Made by a program: the position numbers and the translations under genes. Shown here one piece after another: positions 42,628 to 51,841 of a stretch of 64,000 nt of DNA; position 1 is the first letter of the stretch; each line of letters starts with the position of its first letter. Origin of the DNA: Thermotoga sp. Ku-13t (GTDB lineage Bacteria > Thermotogota > Thermotogae > Thermotogales > DSM-5069); NCBI RefSeq assembly GCF_011057685.1, contig NZ_LNFY01000011.1, forward strand, positions 62,001 through 126,000. The letters run 5' to 3'. The notes below the pieces were generated by a model. That model was given only the letters and a program-made list of their open reading frames with translations. It was not told the DNA's origin and did not search any database.

Positions 42628-45253
42628 CTTTACTTCCTCCCTTCACAGGGATTTCGAACAAAAACTCCATGCCGTCACTCTTCGGTTCGGCCCAGATCCT
42701 GCCACCATGTTCATCCTCGATGATCTTCTTGCAAATCGGTAATCCCAGGCCTGTTCCCTGTGTCTTAGTTGTGTAGAACGGGGTGAAGATCTTCCTCAGT
42801 TCGTTCTCCGAAAGAGGCTGGCCCGTGTTGAAGACCGACACGACGACTTTCTCAGCTTCCTTGAAAGATTTGATGACTATCTTACCGTTGGGAGGCGAGG
42901 CCTCCACGGCATTCTGAACGAGATTGATGAGAACCCTTTTCAACTTGGTTCTGTCTGCAACAACCTTTGCCGCGCTCGAAAGCTTTGTCTCTATTATAAC
43001 ATTCGCTCTGCTCGCTTTTTCTTGCATGAGATAAACGACTTCTTGAATCAACTCGTTGATGTCGAACTCACTGAATTCCAGGATCGATTTCGGCTTACTG
43101 AACTCTAAGATCTCCGTCACGATCCTTTCGAGGTTCTCGACCTCTTTCGATATGACGTCCAGATACTTTTCGACAGTCCCGGGATTGGACAGATTCTTCT
43201 TCGCCCTGTTTATGAATCCACCGATCACCGTGATGGGGTTCCTCAACTCGTGTGCCACCCGTGCCGCGACCTCACCGAGCAGCGCGAGCTTTTCTCTCTC
43301 CTTGTTTTCCTGCTCCATCTTGACCCTCTGAGTAACATCTTCCAGAGTGACGATGATGCCCGTGATGGACTCGTTCGCCGGATCCCAGAGCGGTGAATAC
43401 CTGACGTCGAGAAAGATTTCACCCTGGGCGCTTTCGATGCGATATTCGTTTAGCTCAATGTTCTCGCGCCTCTCCAGAATAGTCATGGCAACCTCGAAGA
43501 GATCCTGAAAGGCGGGTCCAAGTTCCGTGTAGTGCTCTCCCACGATCCGTTCCTGTGGCAATCCCACGATGTGAGAAAACTTCCTGTTGCATTGCAGGAT
43601 ACGGCCGTTTCTGTCGAGCACAACGACACCTGTCGAAAGGTTCTGCAAAATATTTTCGGTGAACCTGTGAAGATAATCTATCACGTTTTTCTGTTTCTCG
43701 AGGCTTTCGGTTTTCTTTCTCAGTTCTTCGTAGTTCATCACGTTCTCTATGGCAAGTCCGGCACTGTCTGCGACTATCCTCAGCACCTCAACGTCCATAT
43801 CGCTGATCGGTTTTCTGGTGAATTTGTTGTCGAGTATCACAACACCTATCGTGTCCCAGCGACCGACCAGCGGCAACACGAGGAACTCGTCGACACCAAG
43901 AAGGTCCGCAAGATCCCGCACAGAAGCACCAAAACTTTCTATCAACGACGGTGTCACGTGGATTATCCTCTTACGAAGCACGACCCTTTCAAGGATCGGA
44001 TGGTCCTTGTAATAGAACATCCTTCCTTCTATGCGTGCGGTCAATCCGTTCTTCGCATCGAGCATCAGAGCTTCCTCGCGCAAATACTGAGCAAAGTCTC
44101 CATAAATCATCGCGCGGCGTTCGGCTTCCTTCCAGATCTTCTCGATGTCTTCTCCCTCTTCGGGGCCGAGCCACATCTTTCCCACGAGCGTCTCGGTCTT
44201 TCTGTCTCTGATCAGCAACAGTGCCCTGTTGAAAGCAAAACCCCTGCCCGAAGTCAACCCCAGAAGCAAGATCTTGTACACGTTCACCAGATCGTAGCTC
44301 GCCCTCATCGCGTTGCTCAGACTGTGTGTCAGGTCCATCTTCTTCAGGTATTCCTGCTGCTGCTGGATCAAGTTCTCGTACTCTTTCGTGTTCAGCTTCA
44401 AACGCTCTATCTGCTCTTTGAGGTCCTGCTGGTATTCTATGCGTGTGTAAGCGAGGCAGTACCTCTTCACCATGTCGCTCAGGCTCAACAGGTCGGTTTC
44501 TTCGAAACTGTACCTGCTACGATAACCACCCGGAGCGACCTTGTTCACGGCGATGAAGATACCTAAAACACTTTCCCCCAGTCTGGCAGGACTGGCGACA
44601 GCCGATTTGACCTTGATACTGAGAAAATCGAGCTGGGTTTTCGCCATCACCACACCTTGGTCGGACTTTTCTACTTTCGATACGAAACTGTGGTTCGCCG
44701 GCAATTTTTCGTATATCAGCTGGCCCTTGTCCACACCGTCCGCGTTTTTGAAAATGTAACCTTCCTCAGTCTTGGAAAAGTAAAGAACCGCCTCGGCATT
44801 CAGAGCTTTCTTCATAATCGCAAGTGTACCTTTCAGCAGCGAGACTGAGTCACTGGAACTGTAGAAAACATCGGTCAGTTCGCTGAGCATTTGATGTTTT
44901 TTCACTGTTTCCTGCAAAGAGACGACCTTTTCTGCGATCCAGAGCGTCCTCGAAAGTTCCTCCAGCCAGCCGCGTAAATTTTCGAGTTTTTTTGGCTGTC
45001 TCAACACCACCGCACCGATGGTCCTCGCCTCGTATTCCAGCAGGAAGCTGTCCTTCAAACCTTCGATCTCATCCCTACTCACTTTCTCCTGACCGACGCT
45101 CTCCCGCCTGTGCGTCGAACCGACCAGTCTGAACCTGGATCTGTAATCTTCAAAAAGATACACATCACAGGCTTCCGCCTGCGTCTCCTCACACAACATG
45201 GATGCGAGCCTGTCCATCGCATGGCTTTCATAACCACGCTCGAAGAATTCCAT
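42614..45253 (-). CDS. Multi-GAF/PAS sensor histidine kinase
   Basis: About 879 residues with no transmembrane helix, so probably cytoplasmic. The N-terminal half holds GAF-like domains, with a coiled segment (KQLEQ-type) and a PAS domain around ENILQNLSTGVVVLDRNGRIL. HisKA H-box HELRNPITVI puts the phospho-His at about 668. The N-box QNAVEA is near 781 and the G-box GTGLGLPI near 835. Start is unsure: ATG 45253 (or GTG 45256) follows the Mut7-C stop; a longer frame to 45517 would run through that gene. Partner of the adjacent response regulator. Confidence 0.9.
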   Translation of the reverse strand: MEFFERGYESHAMDRLASMLCEETQAEACDVYLFEDYRSRFRLVGSTHRRESVGQEKVSRDEIEGLKDSFLLEYEARTIGAVVLRQPKKLENLRGWLEELSRTLWIAEKVVSLQETVKKHQMLSELTDVFYSSSDSVSLLKGTLAIMKKALNAEAVLYFSKTEEGYIFKNADGVDKGQLIYEKLPANHSFVSKVEKSDQGVVMAKTQLDFLSIKVKSAVASPARLGESVLGIFIAVNKVAPGGYRSRYSFEETDLLSLSDMVKRYCLAYTRIEYQQDLKEQIERLKLNTKEYENLIQQQQEYLKKMDLTHSLSNAMRASYDLVNVYKILLLGLTSGRGFAFNRALLLIRDRKTETLVGKMWLGPEEGEDIEKIWKEAERRAMIYGDFAQYLREEALMLDAKNGLTARIEGRMFYYKDHPILERVVLRKRIIHVTPSLIESFGASVRDLADLLGVDEFLVLPLVGRWDTIGVVILDNKFTRKPISDMDVEVLRIVADSAGLAIENVMNYEELRKKTESLEKQKNVIDYLHRFTENILQNLSTGVVVLDRNGRILQCNRKFSHIVGLPQERIVGEHYTELGPAFQDLFEVAMTILERRENIELNEYRIESAQGEIFLDVRYSPLWDPANESITGIIVTLEDVTQRVKMEQENKEREKLALLGEVAARVAHELRNPITVIGGFINRAKKNLSNPGTVEKYLDVISKEVENLERIVTEILEFSKPKSILEFSEFDINELIQEVVYLMQEKASRANVIIETKLSSAAKVVADRTKLKRVLINLVQNAVEASPPNGKIVIKSFKEAEKVVVSVFNTGQPLSENELRKIFTPFYTTKTQGTGLGLPICKKIIEDEHGGRIWAEPKSDGMEFLFEIPVKGGSKDGQD

Positions 45254-45270
45254 CACCAGTTCGAAAAACC

Positions 45271-45723
45271 TCAGAGTCCCAGCCTCCTGAAAAGTTCTTC
45301 GGCGTGCTCCACGTGTGAACCAGCCCAGTACACGCGGCCACACACGGGACACGAGTAAAACTCTCTGTGTGTCTGCTGAACGTAGAGCGGGACTTTTTCC
45401 TTTATCTGTTCTTCGTTTGCTTCGACCAGCTCGACGTTGCACAGGCTGCACCTGCTCATGCGCTTCGAGTTCTTCAGATCGATCTTCTTCGAAAGTTCCA
45501 CCAGTTGTTCTCGCCAATCATCCGAACTGACGTAATAACAACGCACACCGTTTTCGACGGCCTTCTTCAGCAAATCCCGATCTCTCGTGATCAGAATGCG
45601 GCCGGACTCTTTGCAGAGCTGAAGTATTTCTTCCTCGCTCATCTGCGAGGAATAGACCGTATCGAAACCGAGCAACCTGAGTTTCCTCGCAAGCTTTCCA
45701 AGCATCCTGTCGGCGAAGAACAT
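45271..45723 (-). CDS. Mut7-C RNase-like zinc-ribbon protein
   Basis: A 150-residue protein with a PIN-like Mut7-C domain: FFADRMLGKLARKLRLLGFDT at the start and LITRDRDLL as the acidic motif. A C-terminal zinc ribbon has CSLC and CPVC. The ATG at 45723 keeps the family's M-x-F-x-x-D start; upstream ATGs at 45729, 45732 and 45741 add a few residues and none has a clear ribosome binding site. Function is uncharacterised; possible RNase. Confidence 0.8.
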   Translation of the reverse strand: MFFADRMLGKLARKLRLLGFDTVYSSQMSEEEILQLCKESGRILITRDRDLLKKAVENGVRCYYVSSDDWREQLVELSKKIDLKNSKRMSRCSLCNVELVEANEEQIKEKVPLYVQQTHREFYSCPVCGRVYWAGSHVEHAEELFRRLGL

Positions 45724-45747
45724 GTTCATCATCAAGAACATTTTACA

Positions 45748-45778
45748 ATAAAGAAGAGCCCTCCAGTCCGGAGGGCTC
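45748..45778 (-). terminator. Rho-independent terminator of the LacI operon
   Basis: On the minus strand GAGCCCTCC and GGAGGGCTC form a 9-bp stem with a GGACT loop, followed by TTCTTTATT. It lies 18 bases after the isomerase stop codon and before the Mut7-C start. Confidence 0.8.
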
Positions 45779-45795
45779 GATCCCTGACGGTACTT

Positions 45796-46710
45796 TCAAA
45801 CAAGCTTTTTGAGGAACTGCAATCCCATGATTAAACCTTTCTTCGCTTTCTCCAAACTTCCCGCCCAAATGGGATCTTCGTGTTCTATGCTGATGACGAA
45901 ATCGTATCCAGCCTTTTTCAAATTCAGCAGGAAGCTCGACCAGTCAATCTCACCGAGGCCGGGCATGCGGTAGATCCACCAGCTCTTACCGTGCGCGTTG
46001 GTTCCAAAGTGTCCAAAGATGCTCTGTTCATGGAGCATGTTCCTCTTGATCTCTACGTCTTTCGCGTGCACGTGGAAAATTCTGTCGGCGAACTCTTCCA
46101 CTACCTTCAGATAATCCACGCCAAGCCAGTACAAATGTGACGGATCGAGGTTCAATCCAAAAGAATCTGGGGTGATCCTGAATATTTCTCTCCAGAGCTC
46201 CGGTGCATAGAAGATGTTTCCTATCTTCTCTTCTGCCTGCCAGCCCACCATGGGGCAGTTCTCTATCATGAGCTTAACGTTCTTGCTCTCGGCGTAGGCT
46301 ATCAACGGTTTGAAAACCTTTTCGAACTCTTTCAGGTTCTCTTCCACGCTCTTGGTTATGTCCCTTCCTATGAACGTTCCAACGAGCTCAACCCCCAGCA
46401 GATTGGCCGCATCGATGACTTTCTTGAGATGCTCGTTTATAGCCTTTCTCTTCTCGGGGTTCGCATCGAGGTTGTTGTCGTAATAAGCCAGAGAAGAGAT
46501 GATCAAGCCATGCTTTTCCAGAAATGCTTTGATCCTTTCTGCTTCTTTCCTGTCGAACTTATCAACATCGATCGTGGTGGAAGAAAAGTCCCTCTCGTTC
46601 ACCAAAGGCCAGGCGGCAACTTCTAGAGCTTCAAAACCAGCGCTCGCGGCCCACTCAACGATTTCATCGAATTTCGTGTTGCCCAGCGCGACCGTCAGGA
46701 AACCGATCTT
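45796..46710 (-). CDS. Sugar phosphate isomerase/epimerase (xylose isomerase-like TIM barrel)
   Basis: A 304-residue AP-endonuclease-2-like TIM barrel. MKIGFLTVALG begins it, GFEALEVAAWP follows, VKLMIENCPM is the conserved metal-binding Glu strand, GLNLDPSHLYW the Asp/His strand, and FHVHAKDVE the next. ATG 46710 has GGAGGTGACC upstream. Members isomerise or dehydrate sugars such as keto-inositols, and it is the last gene of the operon. Confidence 0.88.
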   Translation of the reverse strand, partial: KIGFLTVALGNTKFDEIVEWAASAGFEALEVAAWPLVNERDFSSTTIDVDKFDRKEAERIKAFLEKHGLIISSLAYYDNNLDANPEKRKAINEHLKKVIDAANLLGVELVGTFIGRDITKSVEENLKEFEKVFKPLIAYAESKNVKLMIENCPMVGWQAEEKIGNIFYAPELWREIFRITPDSFGLNLDPSHLYWLGVDYLKVVEEFADRIFHVHAKDVEIKRNMLHEQSIFGHFGTNAHGKSWWIYRMPGLGEIDWSSFLLNLKKAGYDFVISIEHEDPIWAGSLEKAKKGLIMGLQFLKKLV

Positions 46711-46731
46711 CATCGGGTCACCTCCAATGAA

Positions 46732-46753
46732 GAGGCGGGCGAGAGCCCGCCTC
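46732..46753 (-). terminator. Intercistronic GC hairpin after the sugar-binding protein gene
   Basis: On the minus strand GAGGCGGGC and GCCCGCCTC form a 9-bp stem with a TCTC loop, followed by TTCATT and directly by the ribosome binding site of the isomerase. It should reduce read-through and protect the upstream binding-protein mRNA. Confidence 0.7.
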
Positions 46754-46759
46754 AACTTT

Positions 46760-47707
46760 TCAGAACACCGAATCTGGGAAGTAGTAATCCTTCGCGTTCT
46801 GCCTGGTGACAGTCTCGGTTGAGAGTATGATCTTTCTCGGTATTCCTTTCTGGTAGAAACCGTTCAAAGATTCGCCTTTGAGCGCCATGACCGCGAGGTT
46901 GATCGCCGTGGCGATCATGTTGGGTGGGTAGGTGAAGTCAACCTCGATGAGCGGATGGCCATCCATGATCATCTTAACTATGTTCTTCTCGCACGCACCA
47001 CCGACCAGGATGATGTTCTTGTCCCTGCCAGCCTGCCTGAGTGCGATCAGAACTCCGTGCAGCATGTCGTCGTCACCTGTCCAGACGGCGTCGATCTGCG
47101 GGAACTTGGTGAGCAACGTCTGCATGACCTCGAACGCCTTCTCTCTGGACCAGTAGCCGGGCTGTTCTGCGATGATCTTCAGATCTGGATACGGTGCGAT
47201 GGCGTCCTTGAACGCTTTCACTCTCTCATCGTCGATCGTGGACGGAATACCCCTTATGACGACGATGTTACCTTTGCCCTTGAGTTTCTCTGCGATGTAC
47301 TTTCCTGCGAGATAGCCGTACATGTAGTTGTCGCCGGCGATGTAAACGTTGTACTCTTCAGACGTGATGCCTCTGTCAACGATGACAGTGTAGACGCCCT
47401 GTCTGAACGCTTGAACACAGATGGGTGTGAGTGGAGCGGACTCGTACGGGTTGATGACCAGTGCGTCGATTCCACGTGCGAGCAGCGCCTGAACCTGAGC
47501 GATCTGTTCGCTCGGTTCTCTCGCAGTGACCAGGTAGAATTCCACATCTGGATCGTTCTGGTACTGCTTGATCGCGTACTGCGCCCACCAGACCATGCCA
47601 CCAGTCCAGCCGTGATCCGCCGCCGGAATCGCGACTCCGATCCTGTACTTTGCTGCGAAGCTCACCAGAGCTACAGCTACCATTAACACGAGCAGCAGCT
47701 TCCTCAT
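46760..47707 (-). CDS. Sugar ABC transporter substrate-binding protein (ribose type)
   Basis: A 315-residue periplasmic-binding protein of the RbsB/XylF group. A signal peptide ending near LVSFAAK is followed by YRIGVAIPAADHGWTGGMVWWAQ. ALLARGIDALVINPYES and WTGDDDMLHGVLIAL are the two lobes' sugar-contact regions. No lipobox Cys is seen. It belongs with the downstream-oriented permease and ATPase genes. Ligand unknown; the family includes ribose, xylose, inositol and galactofuranose. Confidence 0.92.
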   Translation of the reverse strand: MRKLLLVLMVAVALVSFAAKYRIGVAIPAADHGWTGGMVWWAQYAIKQYQNDPDVEFYLVTAREPSEQIAQVQALLARGIDALVINPYESAPLTPICVQAFRQGVYTVIVDRGITSEEYNVYIAGDNYMYGYLAGKYIAEKLKGKGNIVVIRGIPSTIDDERVKAFKDAIAPYPDLKIIAEQPGYWSREKAFEVMQTLLTKFPQIDAVWTGDDDMLHGVLIALRQAGRDKNIILVGGACEKNIVKMIMDGHPLIEVDFTYPPNMIATAINLAVMALKGESLNGFYQKGIPRKIILSTETVTRQNAKDYYFPDSVF

Positions 47708-47743
47708 ACAAACACCTCCCCTTTCTTGCCCTCAATGGGGCTA

Positions 47744-48688
47744 TCATCTTCTCAAACTTTGCAGCAACACCGCAGCGATGATGATCAGACCCTTGACCAT
47801 ACCCTGTAAATACACCGCCACGTTGAGCATCACGAGCATGTTGTTGACAACACCGAGTATCAAGGCACCGAAGAACGTTCCGAAGATCGTGCCCTTTCCA
47901 CCGCTCAAACTTGTTCCACCGATCACAGCCGCCGCGATCGCGTCCAGTTCAAAGCCAGACCCTGTCGACGAAGAGCTCACCGAAGCCATCATCGAAGAGA
48001 GCAGTATGGCCGAAGTTGCCACAGAAACTCCACTGATGACGTACGTGATCGTTCTGACCACATCGACCTTTATCGCCGAATAAACCGCGGCGGTTTCGTT
48101 CGCACCGACTGCGTACACGTACCTCCCAAATTTCGTTTTGTCCAGAACGATGTACGCCAGAACGGCGTAGGCTATGAACACGATCATGGGTAAAGGTAGA
48201 CCCGCGATGAACTTCATGCCGAAACTGGAGAAAGTGCGGGAAAAGCTCATGTACACTCCACCGTTTGCGAAGTTGAGCACCAGGGATCTGTATATCGCCA
48301 TGCCGCCGAGTGTGGTGATGAACGCGGGAATCTTTCCCTTCGTCGTCAACAGGCCCATGCCAAGACCGAGCAGAGCACCCAGACCGTAGGTAAGCAGGAT
48401 CGAAAGCACCGTCGCTCCAGCACTGTCACCTATCCTGTTGCTTGTCGTTATAGCGAAGGCACCGAGGAGTGCAAGCATCGAGCCAACTGAAAGATCGATC
48501 CCGCCGGCGATCATGACGAAAGTGATGCCTATCGCTATGATTCCCACGTAGGACGTCTGCCAGAAGATGTTCAGAATGTTTCTCGGCTTGAGAAACGCCG
48601 GTGTCACGATGCCGGAGAAGATCATCAACCCGATCAGCACGAGCACGATCATGTACCTGGTGAGAAAGGCTTTAAGTTTGATACACAC
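47744..48688 (-). CDS. Sugar ABC transporter permease (RbsC type)
   Basis: A 314-residue multispanning permease. PRNILNIFWQTSYVGIIAIGITFVMI and GGIDLSVGSMLAL are typical of RbsC. ALLGLGMGLL and VVNNMLVMLNV are further landmarks. The GTG start overlaps the ATPase gene by 17 bases. It forms a homodimer in related ribose-type importers. Confidence 0.94.
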   Translation of the reverse strand: MCIKLKAFLTRYMIVLVLIGLMIFSGIVTPAFLKPRNILNIFWQTSYVGIIAIGITFVMIAGGIDLSVGSMLALLGAFAITTSNRIGDSAGATVLSILLTYGLGALLGLGMGLLTTKGKIPAFITTLGGMAIYRSLVLNFANGGVYMSFSRTFSSFGMKFIAGLPLPMIVFIAYAVLAYIVLDKTKFGRYVYAVGANETAAVYSAIKVDVVRTITYVISGVSVATSAILLSSMMASVSSSSTGSGFELDAIAAAVIGGTSLSGGKGTIFGTFFGALILGVVNNMLVMLNVAVYLQGMVKGLIIIAAVLLQSLRR

Positions 48689-50177
48689 CGACCTCCTTCA
48701 CACCCGTCGCGTGATAGATGAGTTCCCTCTCGTTGAGGCCTTCTCCTTCCACCTCGGCCACGATCTGACCGTTGCGCATGACCATGACCCTGTTGCAGAG
48801 CCCTATGATCTCTGGCAGATCGGAAGAAACCACAACGAAACTGCAACCAAGTTCCTCTATCATCTGGTGCATGATCTTGTAAATCTGGTGCCTCGCGTTC
48901 ACATCCACACCGCGCGTTGGCTCATCGAACAGAAAGATCTTTGCTCCCGTTTCCACGAGTTTGGATATGACGACCTTCTGCTGGTTGCCCCCGCTGAGCG
49001 TTCCAACGGTCTGCCATGGACTTCGCACCTTGATCTCGAACTTTCTTTCGTAGCCTTTGAATGTATCGAGTTCACTTCGAACGCGCACGAAGAGCCTTGA
49101 GAATTTCTCCAAAGCCATCATCGTTGTGTTTTTGAACGCTTCCAGGCTGGCTATGATCCCACCGTTCTTTCTGTCTTCAGGAAGGTAAACGAGCCCCAGC
49201 TTTTTCGCTTCCAGGGGATCTTCGATCTTCACCTTTTTTCCAAACAGATACACCTCACCGGACTTCACCTTTCTGATTCCCACGAGTGCTTCCATGAGCT
49301 CGGTCCTGCCGGAACCGACGAGGCCATAGAAACCGAGTATCTCACCCTTGCGAAGCTCGAAACTCGCCTGCCTGACTCTTCCATCCAGAGTTGAGAGGTC
49401 CTTCACCTGCAGAACGATCTCGGAACCTGGAACGGGCTTTTCAGGAAAGATTTCTTCGAGCTTTCGACCGACCATGAGTTCGGCTATCTGTTTTTCGCTC
49501 AGACCCTGCACCTCTCCCTGATAGACCTTTCTTCCATCGCGCAACACGATCAGTTCTTCCGCTATTTGTCGTACCTCTTTGAGCCTGTGCGAGATGAATA
49601 TCACCGTTATTCCCTTCTGCTTCATGTTCTTCACGATCTCGAAGAGCTTGAGCACCTCCTCGTCTGTGAGCGAAGAGGTCGGCTCGTCCATGATCAGCAC
49701 CTTCACCTTTTTGGATATGGCTTTGATGATTTCTACCATCTGTTTCTGTGCTGGTGAAAGCTGTGACACGTAAGCTGTGGGATCTATGGAGAGCCCAAGC
49801 TGCTGCATGAGCTGTTTGGTTTCTTCTATCATCTGCTTTTTTGCGAGCAGGAAACCTCTCGTCAACTCGTCCCTGAGGAAGATGTTCTCGTACACCCTCA
49901 GACTTTCGACCAAGTTCAATTCCTGCGGTATCAGCACGATGCCGAGGGATTTGGCTTTGAGCGGATTCAGTTCGACCCTTTCACCTTCGAAGAAGATCTC
50001 TCCTTCGGTCGGCTGCAAAAAACCCGAAAGGATCCTCATGAGTGTCGATTTTCCGGCTCCGTTCTCTCCGACCACACCGTAGATTCTGGCCGGCTCGAAG
50101 TCGACATCGACGTTGTGCAGAACTCTCACGTTTGAAAAATCCATGCAGACGTTTCTCGCAGAAAGAATCGCGCTCAT
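48672..50177 (-). CDS. Sugar ABC transporter ATPase (RbsA type)
   Basis: A 501-residue tandem ATPase. The first domain has GENGAGKST near residue 40 and VLIMDEPTSSL; the second has GLVGSGRTEL near residue 280 with the degenerate Walker A of RbsA proteins, and LSGGNQQKVV. It energises the RbsC-type permease. The 17-base overlap indicates coupling. Confidence 0.95.
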   Translation of the reverse strand: MSAILSARNVCMDFSNVRVLHNVDVDFEPARIYGVVGENGAGKSTLMRILSGFLQPTEGEIFFEGERVELNPLKAKSLGIVLIPQELNLVESLRVYENIFLRDELTRGFLLAKKQMIEETKQLMQQLGLSIDPTAYVSQLSPAQKQMVEIIKAISKKVKVLIMDEPTSSLTDEEVLKLFEIVKNMKQKGITVIFISHRLKEVRQIAEELIVLRDGRKVYQGEVQGLSEKQIAELMVGRKLEEIFPEKPVPGSEIVLQVKDLSTLDGRVRQASFELRKGEILGFYGLVGSGRTELMEALVGIRKVKSGEVYLFGKKVKIEDPLEAKKLGLVYLPEDRKNGGIIASLEAFKNTTMMALEKFSRLFVRVRSELDTFKGYERKFEIKVRSPWQTVGTLSGGNQQKVVISKLVETGAKIFLFDEPTRGVDVNARHQIYKIMHQMIEELGCSFVVVSSDLPEIIGLCNRVMVMRNGQIVAEVEGEGLNERELIYHATGVKEVGVYQT

Positions 50178-51199
50178 TCTACCTTCACTGCCTGCCCTTT
50201 CTTTGCAGATTCGAATATTTTCTCGACCACTTTGACCGCGATGTATCCATCTTCAGGCTTGACGATGGGCTCTTCCAGACCCAAGCACACCTTCGCGAAG
50301 TGGTCCACGACCGGCATCTTCCAGTAAGGATCCTCGTTGGTGAACAAGGGTCTCAAAACGATCTCACCGTGCATCCTGAAAGGTTTTTCGAGATATATGT
50401 CGATCTTCGTTGGATCGGTCTGTCCCACCTTCATCGTGCCCTTCTCTCCGTAAACGACGAAGTAGTTCTCCTCGAGTCCTTTCGTGACCCAGTTCGAATC
50501 GAGTGTCGCCAGGGCTGAGTTGGAAAGCTTCAGAACCGCACTCGCCACGTCTTCCACCGAAGCTCGCTTCTCGAGCGTCGCTATGAATCCTGTGCACTCC
50601 ACGATGTCCAGGCCGGTGATGTATCTGATCAGGTCCACCTTGTGAACACCGAGATCGCCAAGGGCTCCGAACATGGCAACGTTCCTGTCGAAAAACCACG
50701 CTGCGCTCGGAGACCAGTTCTCTGGACCGGCGTGTCCAAACATCGTCTTGACGAGTCTTATCTCTCCGAGCACGCCGGATTGAACGATCTCTTTCGCTTT
50801 GATATGGTGCGGGAAGAACCTCTGCGAGTGGTTAACCATCAGAATCTTTTTGTTCTTCTTGGCAGCTTCGATCATCTTCAGGGCGTCTTGCGAGTTCGTG
50901 GCCATGGGCTTTTCGACCAGCACGCTTTTCCCTTTCTCGAGCGCAGTGATGGAAACTTCCGCGTGCAGTGCGTTCGGAGTGGCCACGATGACAGCATCTA
51001 TGTCTTCCTTCTCAAGCATCTGTTGATAATTCTCGTAAAACCGCACATTTTCGAGCTTTCGTTTGAATTGTTCCAGCCTCTGCGCGTTTGGGTCCGCTAT
51101 CGCCACGAGTTCTGCGTACTCAGAAAGGATCGTGTTTGGTATGTGCAACACTTCAGATATCTTCCCCGCGCCCACGATGCCGATCCTTACTTTTTTCAT
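50174..51199 (-). CDS. Gfo/Idh/MocA family oxidoreductase
   Basis: A 341-residue NAD(P)-dependent dehydrogenase. Rossmann motif IGIVGAGKISE is at the start, EKPMATN is the conserved Lys motif near residue 96, and the C-terminal alpha/beta domain follows. Family members act on inositol, glucose, or amino-sugars. It overlaps the ATPase gene by 4 bases and is followed by the PIG-L gene upstream. The substrate is not defined. Confidence 0.92.
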   Translation of the reverse strand: MKKVRIGIVGAGKISEVLHIPNTILSEYAELVAIADPNAQRLEQFKRKLENVRFYENYQQMLEKEDIDAVIVATPNALHAEVSITALEKGKSVLVEKPMATNSQDALKMIEAAKKNKKILMVNHSQRFFPHHIKAKEIVQSGVLGEIRLVKTMFGHAGPENWSPSAAWFFDRNVAMFGALGDLGVHKVDLIRYITGLDIVECTGFIATLEKRASVEDVASAVLKLSNSALATLDSNWVTKGLEENYFVVYGEKGTMKVGQTDPTKIDIYLEKPFRMHGEIVLRPLFTNEDPYWKMPVVDHFAKVCLGLEEPIVKPEDGYIAVKVVEKIFESAKKGQAVKVE

Positions 51200-51211
51200 G
51201 CACTCACCTCC

Positions 51212-51841
51212 TCAGAGTTTTTCCAGATCGATCAGTTTCTTTCTGTGTGGAGACAGCGGGAATCTGCTTCCTAAGTGCTTGAACACCTCTGCGTAGGCGC
51301 AACCAGTTTGAATGCCCCTGAAACCTGCCGGAAAGATGATCGATGGCATGATCTCCTTCTCGTAGACGTCCTCATCGAAAGCGTTCTTCATGAGTTCTAT
51401 GGCCTTCTTCTTGAACTCGTAAGAATCAGATATATCGATCGCCACGTCGAACTGAAAGTCCAGACTCGAAGCTGGAATCTCGAACAGATAGATCTCTTTT
51501 TCAAGCCTTCTCGCAACATCGATAGTGATCTTTGAAACAACCTCATGGTCGTACAGGATCTCGCTGTGGAAGTGTGTGAAAACTATATCTGGATCGAAAC
51601 TCTCCATGAGCCTTCTGAGCTCTTTCGAGAGAACCACCTCGTCTATCTGACCGTACGAAAAACCGAACTTTTCTGCCTCTGCCCCGAGCAACTTCATGGC
51701 TTCGACGTAACCGTCTATCCTATCTCCACAAACGCTCAGCGCACAGACACGGTTCTGTCGCAGTGAAAGTTCCCTCATTGTTCCGCCAGCACCTATGATC
51801 GGATCGTCGCTGTGCGCAGCGACAATCAGTATCCTTTTCAT
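51212..51841 (-). CDS. PIG-L/LmbE family N-deacetylase
   Basis: A 209-residue zinc-dependent deacetylase. AAHSDDPIIGAGG at residues 8-20 carries the His-Asp-Asp metal motif, and FTHFHSEILYDHEVV the downstream His. Such enzymes remove acetyl or other acyl groups from amino sugars such as N-acetylglucosaminides. Between lacI and the dehydrogenase gene, it implies that the imported compound is an N-acylated sugar or glycoside. Confidence 0.88.
   Translation of the reverse strand: MKRILIVAAHSDDPIIGAGGTMRELSLRQNRVCALSVCGDRIDGYVEAMKLLGAEAEKFGFSYGQIDEVVLSKELRRLMESFDPDIVFTHFHSEILYDHEVVSKITIDVARRLEKEIYLFEIPASSLDFQFDVAIDISDSYEFKKKAIELMKNAFDEDVYEKEIMPSIIFPAGFRGIQTGCAYAEVFKHLGSRFPLSPHRKKLIDLEKL

Noticed and set aside
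43532-44566. A 344-codon plus-strand open frame
   Set aside because: It is antisense to the histidine kinase gene and shows no domain or start signal.
45254-45517. N-terminal extension of the histidine kinase frame
   Set aside because: It overlaps the Mut7-C zinc-ribbon region in another frame, its translation is rich in Arg and low in complexity, and a start after the Mut7-C stop fits the compact operon.
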